Shown: positions 11,522 through 25,032 of the stretch, in pieces | Position numbering within the stretch: position 1 is the stretch's first letter | How the letters are laid out: each line of letters begins with the position of its first letter | Assembly (NCBI GenBank): GCA_948470475.1 | Contig: OX419337.1 | Span: 39,160,616-39,224,615, forward strand | Direction: 5' to 3' | DNA length: 64,000 nt | Origin: Galaxea fascicularis | Taxonomy: Eukaryota > Cnidaria > Anthozoa > Scleractinia > Euphylliidae | The notes under the pieces: generated by a model | Told to the model about the DNA's origin: nothing | Databases searched by the model: none | The model's input: only the letters and a program-made list of their open reading frames with translations | Translations under genes and position numbers: made by a program

Positions 11522-13275
11522 TTTACTATTCTCGCGTCAATGTTATCGAAGGGCAAAGGTGCAGTCTGCTTACATTCGAACAAGTAACTAACTTTATTTA
11601 ACCAGAAGCAGTGTATTGTACACAGTGCAACGTCGTAAACTAACGTTCTTAGTGTGGTGTCCATTTTGTAAACATTGTGTAGTAATTCTTAAATAAAAAC
11701 TTATAATAAAAAAGGAAAACTTTATTTAACCCGGGTAGCCGATTCATCTACGTGGCTACTTTAAAGGCTGTCGTCAAAGCTCGGTTTGATTGGCACTTCC
11801 CTTAACCAATTTTGATCCTTTGTGTGTGTGATTAGTTGAAGAAGAACAAACAGTCGGAAAAAACTGTTAGAGTTTACACTTTCCACAGTAAACTGCCACA
11901 AAGTCTACAATGTGGCCAATCCTCCGTGTCTGTGTACTTTACTTTTAACTGGAAAGTACCAAAGGCCTATGGTTTGGGGATTTACCAACAAAGCTTGGCA
12001 CAGGGGTCGTTGGATGTAGAACCAATTTCAGTCGCCTCCTACTGGAAACAGGAGACCCTCCGTGTGCAAGACACTAAAAAAACTGTCCCCAGCTACTACC
12101 TCGAGTCACAGCCGTATTGTTGTATAGGACATTTATCGAAGCCCTAGCACTAAAATTCAAAGTGCTCGTCTACAGCCACCAGTAATTAGGCAAATTAATG
12201 TTTTAAAAGCTTTAGTGAAAAAGCAAAATAAATCAGTTACATGAAACAAGTAGCTCTTTCTCAAGAACAAACAGAAAATTAAAAGAACTGGTCACACTGG
12301 AGACAGCACACAAAACACCATAAGAGCAAATCAAACTTGGAAAATAAAATTAATTAAAAACCACAAACAAATTAAAGTGATTCCCTGGGGACAAATGATG
12401 AAAGAACCTCTCACCCCTCCCTCTCCAAGAAGAGAAGGTCTTCTCTACCCCCTGTGGAGAAAGGGAAAGAGTGCAAGTTCAACCCATTTACCTTCACTCC
12501 ATAAGAGAGAACGAAAAGGAGAATTCCGACTCCCAAGCTATCCCTAAGAAAACGGAAACAGAACTAGTGAGACTTCTTTGCACTGAGAACAAGAAGGATT
12601 AACTGTAACTCCCAAGTTCCAATATCAAATCTCATTTCTATAACTTTCTTTGTGCATTAGTAAAGAGAATTTGGGGTAATATCAACATAACCTCTGGCTG
12701 ATAAGTTTGTCCAGTCACCTGGACAATATGTTGAGAGGGTTAGGCTTCCCTGTAAATGCCTTGTTTTTTGTACCTTTCATCACTTCCGTCAAAATGGTTT
12801 CAGTAACCCTGTAAACTTTTGGAAGGAAGAAGAGTTGCTTGGGAGAATGTTGAAAATAAGGGATAAGTGGGAAATATTGAAAGTGGTTCAAACATTAAAT
12901 TTTTAGTAAATAATTAGATCAAGACCAGACCGTCCTCCACCACAATAACGTGCCTCTTTCACCATTAACAGACTATAATTTATGTGTATACCTTTTTACC
13001 TTTCTTTCAATCTCGATTCACCCCATTTTCTCCCAATTTCACATCTACCAACCCCTTACTTTAAGAACAAATATGCTAATCACTTCTAAGAGTTCAAGGG
13101 TCAACCCTAGTAGTATTGCATAACAGAGCAGTTAGTACGACAACGCATCAATATTCCTCCCTCCCTAAAAAAACTTCACAACATGAATAAATTACTTCTT
13201 CTTTACACATGCAGCAAATGAATTTCTCCTAAATTTGTACATACATTAATAGCTATCTTTCCACTATCTATATAA
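11522..13275. other. No gene recognised
   Basis: AT-rich sequence. A 103-codon frame at 11836-12147 has no recognisable motif. Nothing else is assignable. Confidence 0.35.
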
Positions 13276-13422
13276 GCCATATTCGTATTCTCTATATTAA
13301 ACTGGATCTAGCATGAAGTGGAGGCTCTTGCGGGGGAGTACATTTACATATAACAAGATTCCCCCGCAAAAGCCTCCACTTCATGCTAGATCCAGGTCAA
13401 TACCGAAAATACGAATATGGCC
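13276..13422. mobile_element. Foldback MITE or long hairpin
   Basis: Two inverted arms of about 60 bp run from 13276 (gccatattcgtatt) to about 13338 and from about 13362 to 13422. The best part is 'ctagcatgaagtggaggct' and its inverse. The loop is only about 22 bp, so the whole element can fold into one hairpin. Confidence 0.8.
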
Positions 13423-13475
13423 AATTTCTCCGTGCGTAAATGTCACGATTCACATCTGAATAAATTATCCCGGAA

Positions 13476-13900
13476 GGGAGGGTTGGGAGTACCTCCCACC
13501 CTCCCTCTCCCACTCTGCCGAGTGGAAGAGGGGAGGGTTGGGAGTACCTCCCACCCTCCCTCTCCCACTCTGCCGAGTGGAAGAGGGGAGGGTTGGGAGT
13601 ACCTCCCACCCTCCCTCTCCCACTCTGCCGAGTGGAAGAGGGGAGGGTTGGGAGTACCTCCCACCCTCCCTCTCCCACTCTGCCGAGTGGAAGAGGGGAG
13701 GGTTGGGAGTACCTCCCACCCTCCCTCTCCCACTCTGCCGAGTGGAAGAGGGGAGGGTTGGGAGTACCTCCCACCCTCCCTCTCCCACTCTGCCGAGTGG
13801 AAGAGGGGAGGGTTGGGAGTACCTCCCACCCTCCCTCTCCCACTCTGCCGAGTGGAAGAGGGGAGGGTTGGGAGTACCTCCCACCCTCCCTCTCCTCTCA
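13476..13900. repeat. 55-bp minisatellite, about eight near-identical units
   Basis: Unit starts fall at 13476, 13531, 13586, 13641, 13696, 13751, 13806 and 13861, exactly 55 bp apart. I see no differences between the complete units. Each unit holds two inverted repeats: GGGAGGGTTGGGAG facing CCTCCCACCCTCCC, and CCACTC-tgcc-GAGTGG. Open frames of 130-184 codons on both strands arise only because the unit lacks stops in most frames; I do not call a gene. An imperfect CT-rich end follows to about 13915. Confidence 0.97.
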
Positions 13901-13915
13901 CCCTCTCTCCCTCTC

Positions 13916-16900
13916 CCAACTTGTACTTTTTTGTACTCTTCCCCTTTTTGATATTCTCCATTCTAACTTAAGTGTTTTTACTTTATTAAGTTAACAAGGA
14001 GACAGAGAAGTTTGCCGCGTTTTGTTGCAGCACTTTATTTTTTCTTTGACTGTAATGTGAAGGGTTGGTGTTTTTTATTTGCCATCTTTTGTTTTCTTTT
14101 TTAACTTAATTTTTTTAATACATTTTCTAGACATAAGAGTCATTTCGTTTTCTGAAGCTAATAAATATCTTATGTTTACTCTTTTATTAAATTCTGAGAA
14201 GAACTTTACATTTGTCTTTCTGATTTAAATCTACATATTTGGTATTGCAGTTGACACATTCGAGTCTAAAATATCGGGAATTGTCCTTTGTTGGGCATAT
14301 GAATTACTAGAAATATTGCTAGTTTTTGTGAAAGTTTATTTCCGACTTTATTGTCGGTTTTACAGTATGGTCGAATTGTAACTAATTGGGGTGTTTTTAC
14401 TCGTTTGAACAGCAACCTTGAAATTTCGTGTGCCACGTATGAAAAAGTATTTTAAGGCCTATGCAGTCTTTTCCAAAATGGATAAAGAACGTGTTGTTAT
14501 TTGAAAATTTTGAGTGTCAGGTTTCAAAATAATACATTATAGGCTATCGAGTCATTTTCACAATCAGTACTTTTATTTGAAAGTTTGTACTGCTACTTTG
14601 AAAATTAGCTTCGTGTGGAAAAAAATTAGTTCGTAAGCAAAACGGAAGAAAATAAGGAAAAATACTTTTTGTTCCATTTGAATCTATCTTATGGTAGTGT
14701 CCCATGAAGAATTTCTTTTTCATAATTTTCTCGCTGGTAGTTAGTCTGTTGTTGGAAGCCACTATATTCGAATTTGAGTTTGTTCACTTACCTTGTTGTC
14801 TTCAGGGGTGTCACAAACATCGCTGCAGTGCTACGACTAAAATAGTTGTTAACTATAGTACTATTTATGCCAAATTCTCTCTCTCTCCTCTCTCCTGTCC
14901 AGACTTCGGCAACTTTCTTCTTTGTCATTGGTACTTAGTCTAGAACACAGGAGTTTAAAACTAATGCGCTAGGATGTCTTGTATTGTTGCATTATTCAAT
15001 CGTTTTAGATGACGAAGACCTCAGGAAAGTAAGAATTACATCTATGAAAAAAAAAGTTAGAATCCTGATACCTTCTGGCGAGAAGGGGTAAGAAATTATC
15101 GCAAATCATCACCTAAAGCAGAAATTTAAAGTAATACGCCTGAAACTCTTATTTTGCATTTATATATTTGCAATCTTGAATGCATGTTTTAGACGACGAC
15201 GACCCAAAAATACTGTAATGGTTGCGATCTCTAAGTGCAAGATGATTCCGAAACCTTTTACGAGAAAAAGAGTCTAGTACCGTGAAATAAAAACCTTTTG
15301 GCAAAACGTTTCGTAAGTGCACTTTGGCTTTAGCCGAGTTTAGATTGTGGAAACAGAATTTAGTGGGAAGGCAAGAAAAACGAAATAGATTCGTAAAAAC
15401 CTATTTACGAGAAGAAGAAAGTATTAAGTAGCACAACATAAACGTTTTGGTAAAAAATGTTCTATTTGGTTTTTGGTTTTAGCCGAGCCTGGATTGTGAA
15501 AACAGAACTCGATAGCACTGCTGGAAAATTTCAACAAGAATGAAACGTGCACAAAATATTTCCTAATTTCGATGCAGAATTGTAAGTTCCGTTGCTGTTC
15601 ATGCGAAGAAATAGATTTTAGTACTGAGAAGTAATATTTACAAATTCAAATTGAAAAATTAATGGAATAAACGACTTGAGGTTCTGTTGTGGCACAAGTA
15701 AATTCAAGGTTCCTTAACTCATCAGGGTAGAGACCAAACTCTATTAGTTCTTCGATCAAAGCTGTAATCCTTAAATGCTTGTGAATTGTATGCTGTTACC
15801 CTTTGAACCTCTTCGCTTTCTGTAATCATTATGGGAAAGCCTCTTAGAAATTATAAGTAGAGTCTTTTGCCGGCTGGCAAACAGGTTAAAACACCTCGGC
15901 CGTATCTCAATTAAGGTGGTATTTTAGTTGTACAGCTTCAGCGTGTCCCTGGAATACTTGACAGATTACACTTTACTGCTGATCTTCACTGCTCATTTCC
16001 TTGGCTTGTCCAAGATCCAACCGGATTAGTTACGTCTTAGCGACTTCCAGTTCAACCTGTAGACAGAAAATCAGAAGCGTTTTAATTATGTACGATCTGA
16101 CAGATGCACTGTTACAGAGTCAAGTTATGTATACAAGAAACAAGGTTTCTGCCGAAAAAAAGATCCGACAGTTGACGATTTCAGGTTATATTCGTCATCC
16201 AGTCACTTATTTGAAAACACATGAAAGCAGGACGCAAAACCATCGCGGGCCTATGGTATTGGCATGGTCCGCTACACTTAAAAACGACAAAAATATGTTC
16301 TACGTTTTTCGATGTGAAATAACCTGAAATAAGAAAGGCACTTTTGAAATAATGAGCCTCCGGGCATATTTACAGCGGCTCGCATAATTCGCTTGGGTTG
16401 AACAAAATTTGACAGCATAATTAAAGGTCCCTGAGCCAACTCATTCATGCGTAACTGAAGACAAAAGTTAGGATTTGTGAAAGCTACGGCGTCACGCTCT
16501 CAGCGATCCTTTTAAAACTTGTAAGAGATATTTTTCTCCAATTGAAATTAAGGTAGAGCTCTATGGAACTCAAAGTAGAAAGATACAATTCTTATGAATA
16601 ATCGGCAGTAGAATGAAATTGAAAGATATAGAGATCTATTTTGAGCTGTTTAAACCCTCCGCGATTGAGAGAGGTACGGTAGACATCCCCATTCTTTTGC
16701 CTGGTTTGACATGGCCGAAGGACGTTTTCCTGATGACCTTTGCTATGCAAATTTTCGAGGCCAACTCGCGTAACTTCTGAATGTCTTCTCCATGAAATTT
16801 CTAAAGGTATATCTGGTCAAGATATATTGATTTGAAAGGCTGTTACTCCAAACTATCGACTTGCAATAACCCTCTATTACCTCGCGTCGACAGCAGAATT

Positions 16901-18957
16901 TAGGTTAACCATTGCTAACTTCTTCTTTTGTGTGCACTTGTATCAGTGAATCACGGAGACAGCATTTGCGCGTACCTTACTGAGTTTGTGGTCACTTAAT
17001 AAGTCACTGAAGCCTGGTAAAATCTCGTTTTGGCACGCGGGTCACTTTTTACGCGGGCCAGGACCACCTCACGAGGTGGTCTCGGTCCACCTGATTTTCT
17101 TGGCCCGCATGCCGACATCTGATTGCATTTACATAACAAAAAAACAAACGGACCGTGCCAAAACCATTGGCCCGCGTATCTAAATTTAGGAGTGCCGGGT
17201 CTAAAATGAATGTCGTGCAAATGGGGCTTAATTATGCATATTTTTTCCGATATGCGATCAATGCAGGATATTTTAAATTTTTATCACACTGTGCTTTTAT
17301 TATAAAAGGTCTTGAAAAGTGTAAGTGTTCACAATATTTTTTTTGCTGATTTTAGGCGTCTTAAAAATGACCAATTAATCCGTCTTCCTTCCAGTCGCAA
17401 ACACCTGCGGAAAGTTAATCGCTAGAAGGTCGAAAAATCTTGTTAAGTTCAAATCTATGGGTTTGAAATCTCTTACAAGTTTCGAAAAATCAGCTCAAAG
17501 AAAAGCGACACCATCGAATTGAAGGCAATACTGCAGAAGCAGGTGTTTTGGCGGAACGTTCTGTAGGTATGCAGTTTACTCTTGGGTGGCTTGTCAACGA
17601 ATTACTAAATCAAAGTATCATGGCTGCCGAATCGTCAGAGCGCAGGATTAAGTCGCAGTTTCTCTTCAAAATTATTTAAGACGTTACATATGGGTTTTAT
17701 CACGATAATTCAAAATTGAAACGTTAAGCGAAAACAAATGGTTTTATTTTATATGGATTAGTCTCCGCGTCATTTGGTGGGATTAAATTGGTAAATTTCA
17801 AATCGCTGTTCGTAAAGCAAAGTAAGATTAAGTAAGAGTTATTCCGAGAAGATCTGTGAGAGTATGTGTGACGTTTTGTGGCATCCTTCGCGAAGCCGTA
17901 AATTTTATGGGACAAGAAACACATGCAGTTTGAGCTTGTTTCAATATTTTTTTGCTGACGAAGTTGACAATATCAAAACTGACCGAAATTAGTCCCTCGT
18001 GTTTAGTCTCGCAGAATTCAATAATTATGTTTGTTTTCATCAAATGTCATGAAGTAAGTTTACAAATAAAATTTAAATTTAGGAAGAAAAGAGTTTAAGT
18101 AAAAAGAAACAGAACCAATTTTAACTCGGTGGCACTTTTCCCCAAAAAACGAGATCAAAACCGCAATTTTCTGAAAGTTAATTGACTTTTTGGTCCAACT
18201 TGGCCGCCGTGGAAGTCAGTGCTATCGATTTTCCTATTTCAGCTCTGATCGTACTTTTACAGAATTATCAATTCTGCATTGGGTCAGCTACGTATCTGAC
18301 CAGATTTCAAAGTGTTGTTCTTGTAAAGAAAAGCAATATTTTAGCTTGAAATTACCAGCTTCGTCCCGTCTCGACTATCTGCCCATAAGTCTCCGAGGAT
18401 GGAAAATTTTTGACCCGGTAGGAAGAAAATATTGAAAGAGGAGCGTTAAGTTGTCCTTAGTTTACGTCTTAGCAATTCTTTACCAAAGCTCAAAGAAAAT
18501 CAACTATAAACCGAGGTAAAAAGTAATATATGTGGCTACAAAGAAGCTTAACTATGAAGTCTTTAATGCCGGTATCCTTACCCCCCAGTGTAAAACAAAT
18601 TCAACTCCAAGTTCTTGCAATAGCAGTAAATGTATGCAGTGTTGGAGTCGTCGTAAAGCGGACAGCAGGGAGATTGGGATATTTTGATTAAAATAACGCA
18701 AAAAAGAGAACGTCTAACAAGGTCAAAGAAATCTTACCTTCCCATAGTGGAATGTGTTTGACCAAATGTTATCCCTGATGGCTGTATCTATCTCTTGTTC
18801 CATTATCTCGATTGTATGACTGAAACACTGGAGAGAACAAATAAACAGTATTAGAAAGAGTGGGATACATCCGAGTAGAAAAATAATGAAACCTGAACTG
18901 AAATTGAAATTCCTTCTATGAAATTATTTTACTAGAATGTGTGTGTGCGTAATCTTC
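13916..18957. other. Five kilobases without a recognisable gene
   Basis: AT-rich; the longest frame is 108 codons (16001-16327) with no motif. The block at about 17040-17220 is locally G/C-rich and has short internal inverted repeats (gaccacctcacgaggtggtc). No exon chain or domain is visible. Confidence 0.35.
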
Positions 18958-19300
18958 TCGATGCCTAGTGGCACTCCTAAGAGGTTACCAAGGAGGTTTC
19001 TGCGACTCAACAGAGGCTCTTGGAGACAGGTGGTCAGCCCAACCACCCTTATGTGTGTGAGAGCAGACCACAGCAACGCGAACTACGGTCCCTACTCTTT
19101 TCGATCAGTGTGTGGGTTCTTTTACGTCCCCATCCAGTTTTACGTGGGGAGGTGAAGGAGACAAGGCCAGCAGCTTAACTTCACTGCCCACTGACTGGAT
19201 CATCTGAACTAAAGTAGACGTTGAGCACACAGCCAGCATGATCTTACCAGGGCCCTGGTTTGTGCACCGGTCTGAGAGTTTGAACCCGCAAATCATGAAC
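18958..19300 (-). mobile_element. tRNA-derived SINE, family A, copy 2
   Basis: Minus-strand element. Its B-box-like GCGGGTTCAAACTCTC is at about 19275, followed by the shared body (agatcatgctggctgtg, gaacccacacactgat, cctccttggtaacctctta). It aligns along its length with 24012-24415 in the opposite orientation. Confidence 0.75.
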
Positions 19301-22300
19301 CCACCGTGTTCCAAGTCTCCCCTCCCTTATTAGTAAGGTTTGACGTTCCTCAAGATCTTACGCTTTCTGTTTTTCCTTGTTTTCGCAACCAATCACTAAA
19401 TTTAATCAAAGATGGATGGCAGAAAACAAATAATGAAAAAAATGTATATTTTAGGTTCTGGTGCTATGCGTAAAAGCCAACTAAAAAGAAACCGATTGGC
19501 AAAACGCAAAGGATGAGATTTCCATGGGATTGTGGATATGTAAATGTTGTCACCTTTCCGTCCTGGAAAATCCCAGAAACTCCTGAGGGACACTAAAATA
19601 ATTTTTCTGTATACCTGGCAAAGGCACTAAAGAAAATCGATAGAAATCGGCAAAAATAACTGTAACAACTCTAATTGTAATAATTGTAATAATTCTTTTT
19701 GTAATAATGTCATCGGGTGCGTGAGTGAGAGTGTCCGTGACTTTTCGGAAGCTTTCGGAGTAATCTCACGAAGTGAGACCGAAAACAACCCGAGATTTAC
19801 CGGAGTTATTGTAATCGATTTTCACCTTTTAACGTGGGTTGTAATGAGAATAACTACTTTTTATACATTTTGTAATTGCTACCGTTTTATTGAATGTTAC
19901 ATTTCAAATGAAAAGATTTTGAGATTCGAAAACGTGGCGCAAGAGAAATCGTGGTACGAATGTCGAATGTCTCCGATCTCTGTGAGCCATAAGTAGACTC
20001 GTTTTCCCATGTGCTTTGACGTGGCGGTCGACGTGACTATTTCGTGGTGATAATGATGAAGAAATCCCTCTTCGAGGACAGAGCAGAAAGTGTGGTTTTG
20101 AAGTTCGTTTGACTGCTTAGACTGGGGATCCACTTTGCAAAAAATTACAGGTTTGGATGCGAATTTTCACCGTGCTTTTATATCCTTCGATTCGTCTTGT
20201 ATTTCCAAACAACTTTTATCAGTCTGATCAGTGAAGTTTGTAAAAGAACGTGCTCAATTCGAGTCAATAAATTGACCTAAATTGTGCTATACAAGAGCCT
20301 AGCAGTTCGCTTGCTTTGCTTTGCGTAGCTTTATTCGAGCCGAAAATAAAACGCCTTTGCATTTTAACCTTGCTTTGGTTTTGTGTATTGAACCATGAAC
20401 AATTGCACAGACTGTCATGACATAAATTTGTGTCTTTGTCAGCGATCGAACCACAATTTCCCTGTTTATTGACCCGTGAATAATTGGATAGCTGGCGTGT
20501 GCTTGAAACCAGTGTTCCATTGATCAAACCAATGAGTTCACGTGAATCGAACCAGTGAGTTCACCAATCGAACCAGTGCGTCATGTCACTCACAACTTAT
20601 CGAACGATGCTTGTAATACTCTACTAATTGTTTACATTTCCATTTATTTGTACGTATGAAAAGATAGATAATCACTGTGGGCAACCATTCAAATTTAGTG
20701 TTACTGTATTAAACATCGACCAACACATCCCGCTTAAACGCCTTTGGTGTCTTGTTCTTTCTTGATAACAGCAAATTTATCTTTAGTATTATGTCAGTAG
20801 ACACACTTTGATCTATTTACAATGTAATATGTGGTCCTTTGCGAGGTTATGCAGACTCGTAACGATCTTTTCACAAATCCTGAGATTTGTTTACTTAAAA
20901 CCCTTGATTACCTTAAATATCAAACAAAAATTTAAAGCAATTTCATTTATGCTCTACGTAATTGACTTGTAACCCATTCCCTCCAGTTATACATCACAGT
21001 TGTCGATCGAAAGGGAGTACTCCCAACAATCCAGATAATCAACTATACAAAGCTACTTTCCCTGAAGGGTACCTTTTTAGGCCAGATCTGAGATGTACAT
21101 AAACAAAGACAATTCGTGAATTCTGGTATACAAAAGGGTTCTGACATAACAAAATAACAGCGGACACATCGCAAAACTTCTTGTGTACCATTGTGTGTCC
21201 ACCTTTGCAATGTTGCACCCATTGGTGGAGAGAATGTACATGTCGAACACTCAAATTTTAAAAGAATACTTAGCAATAAACTAAAACTCCGCAACTCTTT
21301 TTGAACCATTGTGGTTGCTATCCACTACAATTAACCACATGTCCTCCTTGAGGCCTTTTATTTTACATGATCGGCACTGAAAATACGGTTGTAACAAAGA
21401 AAGAATAAAGACCGATACACACGAGGGGTTTTGCTCCTGGAGTATGCTAACCCCTCGTGTGTATCGGCCTTAAAGGTATAAGAACGCAAAGGATCTTGGC
21501 AACCTCGCTCCCAGGGCTTTCTCTCCGCCAATTTTTCTTTCTTGGGAAACCGCTATTGCGGTTGTTAACCTATATTTGTTTTTTCGTTTTTTCTGTGAAA
21601 ATATCAGGAGGTTTCATCGAAGAAACTGAAATTAAAATCGAAGCTTCAGACACCCGATGAACACTTGTGCTTGGATATTTTGTTAGTTTTGACTGGAGAG
21701 CATTACTCTATCTGCAAAATATCGACAAACACTCAGTTTTATTGAATTGGTAACAATAAAAAAGAGTGATTTGAATTTAGATCAAGAATAGGGCACCCAG
21801 TATGTGATAATCTTATAATTCTATGGCAAACCACCTTAAAATAAAGCTTTCAAAGGTACGCAAGGAACAATCAATACAAACAAATCGTGCACATTCCAAG
21901 AATCTTCCGGCGCGTAAATACACGAGTTCCTTTGATTTGAGATGCGCTGAAATCAAAACGTTGCTGATGTTAATCAGTAACTACGGTATGTAGTTCCCGG
22001 ATTGTTTTTGCATTTGACTTCATATTTACTTTCGAAAAAGCAACAACCGAAACTTTCATATTAAAATAGTATGTGGTCGGCTACTCCAGTTAACCCAACA
22101 AGAGTGTCGTAAACAGATTCGATTCAGTTCAGTCCGTAGCAATCGAATTTGGCGTTGCATTTTCGTGACGATGAATTCGTCTTTTCAACGAAATTTACAC
22201 ACTGTTGTGAATTTTCTAATTTTAAACTGAAACTGACAAGTACATATACAGTTAAGTTAGAAATTTTCCTTAGTTATGCAAACCAACTTTATGCCTCAGT

Positions 22301-24011
22301 TGTGTGACCACTGAAACAAACTTTCCCGGGCCTGGCAAACCAATTCATACAAATGGCAGATCCGAAGGCTTGTCACCAGAGTAATTTGCTGTTCTCTGGC
22401 AGTAAACGTTTTATTAAAGGTGTTTTCTCCAAAGGTTTCCAGCCTTCATCTTGTCCTGATATTACAATAAGCTCCCAAAATATTATCGAGGTATTACTTT
22501 AATCTTCCTCAGAAATTTGGGCCTTGGTCAAGCTTTGATTCCGAAACTGAAACTGAAAAACTTTGTTACGAGATAACTGTTTCCGAAAACTAAACCTTTG
22601 TGGATTTCGAGAGGAATTACTTCAATGAAAGTAAAACAGTGCAGCTTACGAAGCAACGAAATGTGCGTCGGTAAACTTTTTGTAGAGGAAATGAGCTTGC
22701 CGACTAAACGAGACAACTCCGGCCGATAGAAAGTTATAGTGGACTACTTGCCATTCCCATTGGAATGGATTTTGTATGTTACGAAGAAGAAGCGGAAGAA
22801 GAAGAAGAAGAAAGAAGAGTGTTTGACCGAGAGGAAAAGTGTCCGGGAAATAGAACCACATACCATTTGTAGTTTACGATTGTTGTCGACTGCCATCGAC
22901 TGCTGAAAAAGTTCGAAGTCATTCGTACGCTGACACGATTTGTCCGTAGACAGTGATCTCAACTTCGAATTCCCCGTAGAAGTAGTTATGCAATTGTTAT
23001 CTACTGGAAAACATACGGAAGTTACGGTATTGCTTATAAGCCATATATATATGGATCAGAAATATTCTCGTTGTTATCTGCTTTGCTTTTTGATAACAAT
23101 TCAAATATTTTTGTTCAAGTTTTTTGTTGTTATCTACTTCTGATAGCAACAAGGATTCAGTTCAACTGCATTGATTTATTTTTAATCATACAATCGATTT
23201 CTACTGATTTCTATCGAGACTACGCCAGGGTGTAATTAAATTAAAACGTAGACTACAAACCGCGAGGTGTAAATTTTCGAAGTACCCTCCTTTTCATTCC
23301 CTCGCAGGCAAATCCCCTTAAAGGTATATCAAGCTTTTACTTTCCAACTGTTTCTTTGCTTTTACAGCTAGGTCCACAGTCAACGCGACGCGCCGTTTCT
23401 CTCCGTAAAACTTCTCAACTTCTTCTTCCTTCTTCCCTCAGGCCCACAAACACCGCCAATGACAAATGGGTTTTCTCCTTGAACCTTGGTCGGCGTCTGC
23501 TAATGTCTTTTAGCAAGGAAAGGCCGTTCAGCTCCTCTTCTCAATTCTTTCGTCAACTTTCCAACAACCGACTGTTTGCCACTTCAACCACCAACCAGTA
23601 ACCACGAAACTTACATTTATATATAGGCATAATTAGTTTAGCAATTAACACTTTACATACATAATTATTGTAAAACGCGGTACCTTACACTCCTATGTTA
23701 CTATTTTCTCCTATGTTACTTACACTCGTGTGTGCTAAACACGATACCTTACAATCCTATGATAGCAACACTTTACTAAATCAACACTTAAGAACAATAA
23801 ACTTACACGCTTTTAGTTACAGACTACGCTACAATACATCTCTAATTACAAACCACTACACTACAACGTTGAATTAACACTAGTTTATTAACACTAGCAC
23901 CATACGAAATACTAAGACCGAAAAACTGAAACAAAAAGCTAAATTAGAACATGACAAAAAAATAGAAAATTTCGTGACAGCGATGCAGTTGAAAAAGCGC
24001 TTTATTGTTGA
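19301..24011. other. No gene recognised
   Basis: Several 60-90-codon frames show no domain. The only structured items I see are the hairpin at 21408-21471, a GAA-rich tract at about 22785-22818 and a short TA-rich palindrome (ccatatatatatgg) at about 23041. Confidence 0.35.
21408..21471. repeat. Near-perfect 23-bp stem-loop
   Basis: The left arm 21408-21430 (gaccgatacacacgagggg core) pairs with 21449-21471 with a single mismatch across an 18-nt loop. It may be the collapsed end pair of a MITE or a small transcribed hairpin. Confidence 0.8.
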
Positions 24012-24415
24012 TGCTACTGACTTCGGTTGGCAGAGCATCGGACTGCTGAGCAGGAGGTCGCAGGCTCAAACCCCAGACCGGACCACAGACCAGGGTTCCT
24101 GGTAAGATCATGCTGGTTGTGTACCGCTCTAACGACTGCTTCAGTTCAGATAATCGCGTCATTGGACAGTAGCCGCTAGCCTTATCTCCTACACTGTTCC
24201 ACACGTGAAACTGGAAGGGGATGTCAAAGAACCCACACGCCGAATGAAACTTAGAGTAGGGAACATAAGTTCTTGGTGCTGTTTTCGTCTGCCCTCGCAC
24301 ACGTCAGGGGTGGGCTGGCCACTTATCCCCAGGAGCCTCTGATGGGTTACAGAAACCTCCAAGTAAACCTCTTAGGAGGTCCCTAATCACCACTTGGCGT
24401 GGAAAGGACTAACTT
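24012..24415 (+). mobile_element. tRNA-derived SINE, family A, copy 3
   Basis: The tRNA-like head (TTCGGTTGGCAGAGCATCGG, then a B box CAGGCTCAAACCCC) is followed by the body shared with 18958-19300 and 1095-1402. This is the most complete copy in the window. Confidence 0.78.
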
Positions 24416-25032
24416 GAATGCCTAATTTATGTATGAATCAATACAAACGAATTCGTTTTGAAATTCACGACGGTGTTTATTTTTCGGAATCCTTGAAATT
24501 TGGCGGTAAAGGAAAAACCCAAACTTTCCCCTATCTTCTTAGGTATCACTGTATAGAGATGTTTGTCCCCACCATTAAAACGATATAGACTTTACGAAAA
24601 GTTCCTAATTCAAATAAATGGAAATTAATTGACTAGCAATCTGCAAAAACATACTAGATACCGCCAATTGGTCGCCCTTATTATTTCAAGTAAATATTAA
24701 ACAAAAGCTATGGGCTTGTAGCCAGGTTACTCCAGTTAACTAAATTGAATAACACGTGTTGGACTTATCTGAATTAGCTGGAGTTTGAGTGGCAGGGTGA
24801 TTGAACATTGTTGGCTTGCGTTCCCCAATCGTATGTTTTTCATAACCTTTCACATTTTGACCTGAAAGATAGAAACCGGTCGATCAGATAATATTTATTG
24901 CACAGTAAAAACAGAGCGGACCACACCATATAGACAGACGGTAGGGCATCGTGACCACTCATTCAACAGAATTTCGACTCGGATAGCAATAGAATTTGAC
25001 GCTGTCGCATGCAGTCGCAAAAACAGCACAAC
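24416..25032. other. No gene recognised
   Basis: Noncoding AT-rich sequence without recognised repeats. Confidence 0.35.

Noticed and set aside
11836..12147. 103-codon frame
   Set aside because: No motif; lies among repeats upstream of the LINE; length is within chance expectation.
13276..13900. CRISPR-like array of equal repeats
   Set aside because: The 55-bp units are contiguous with no spacers, and the context is eukaryotic.
13397..13994. Long overlapping frames (up to 184 codons) on both strands
   Set aside because: They are read-through of the 55-bp minisatellite; the same peptides appear in all frames with a 55-codon cycle.
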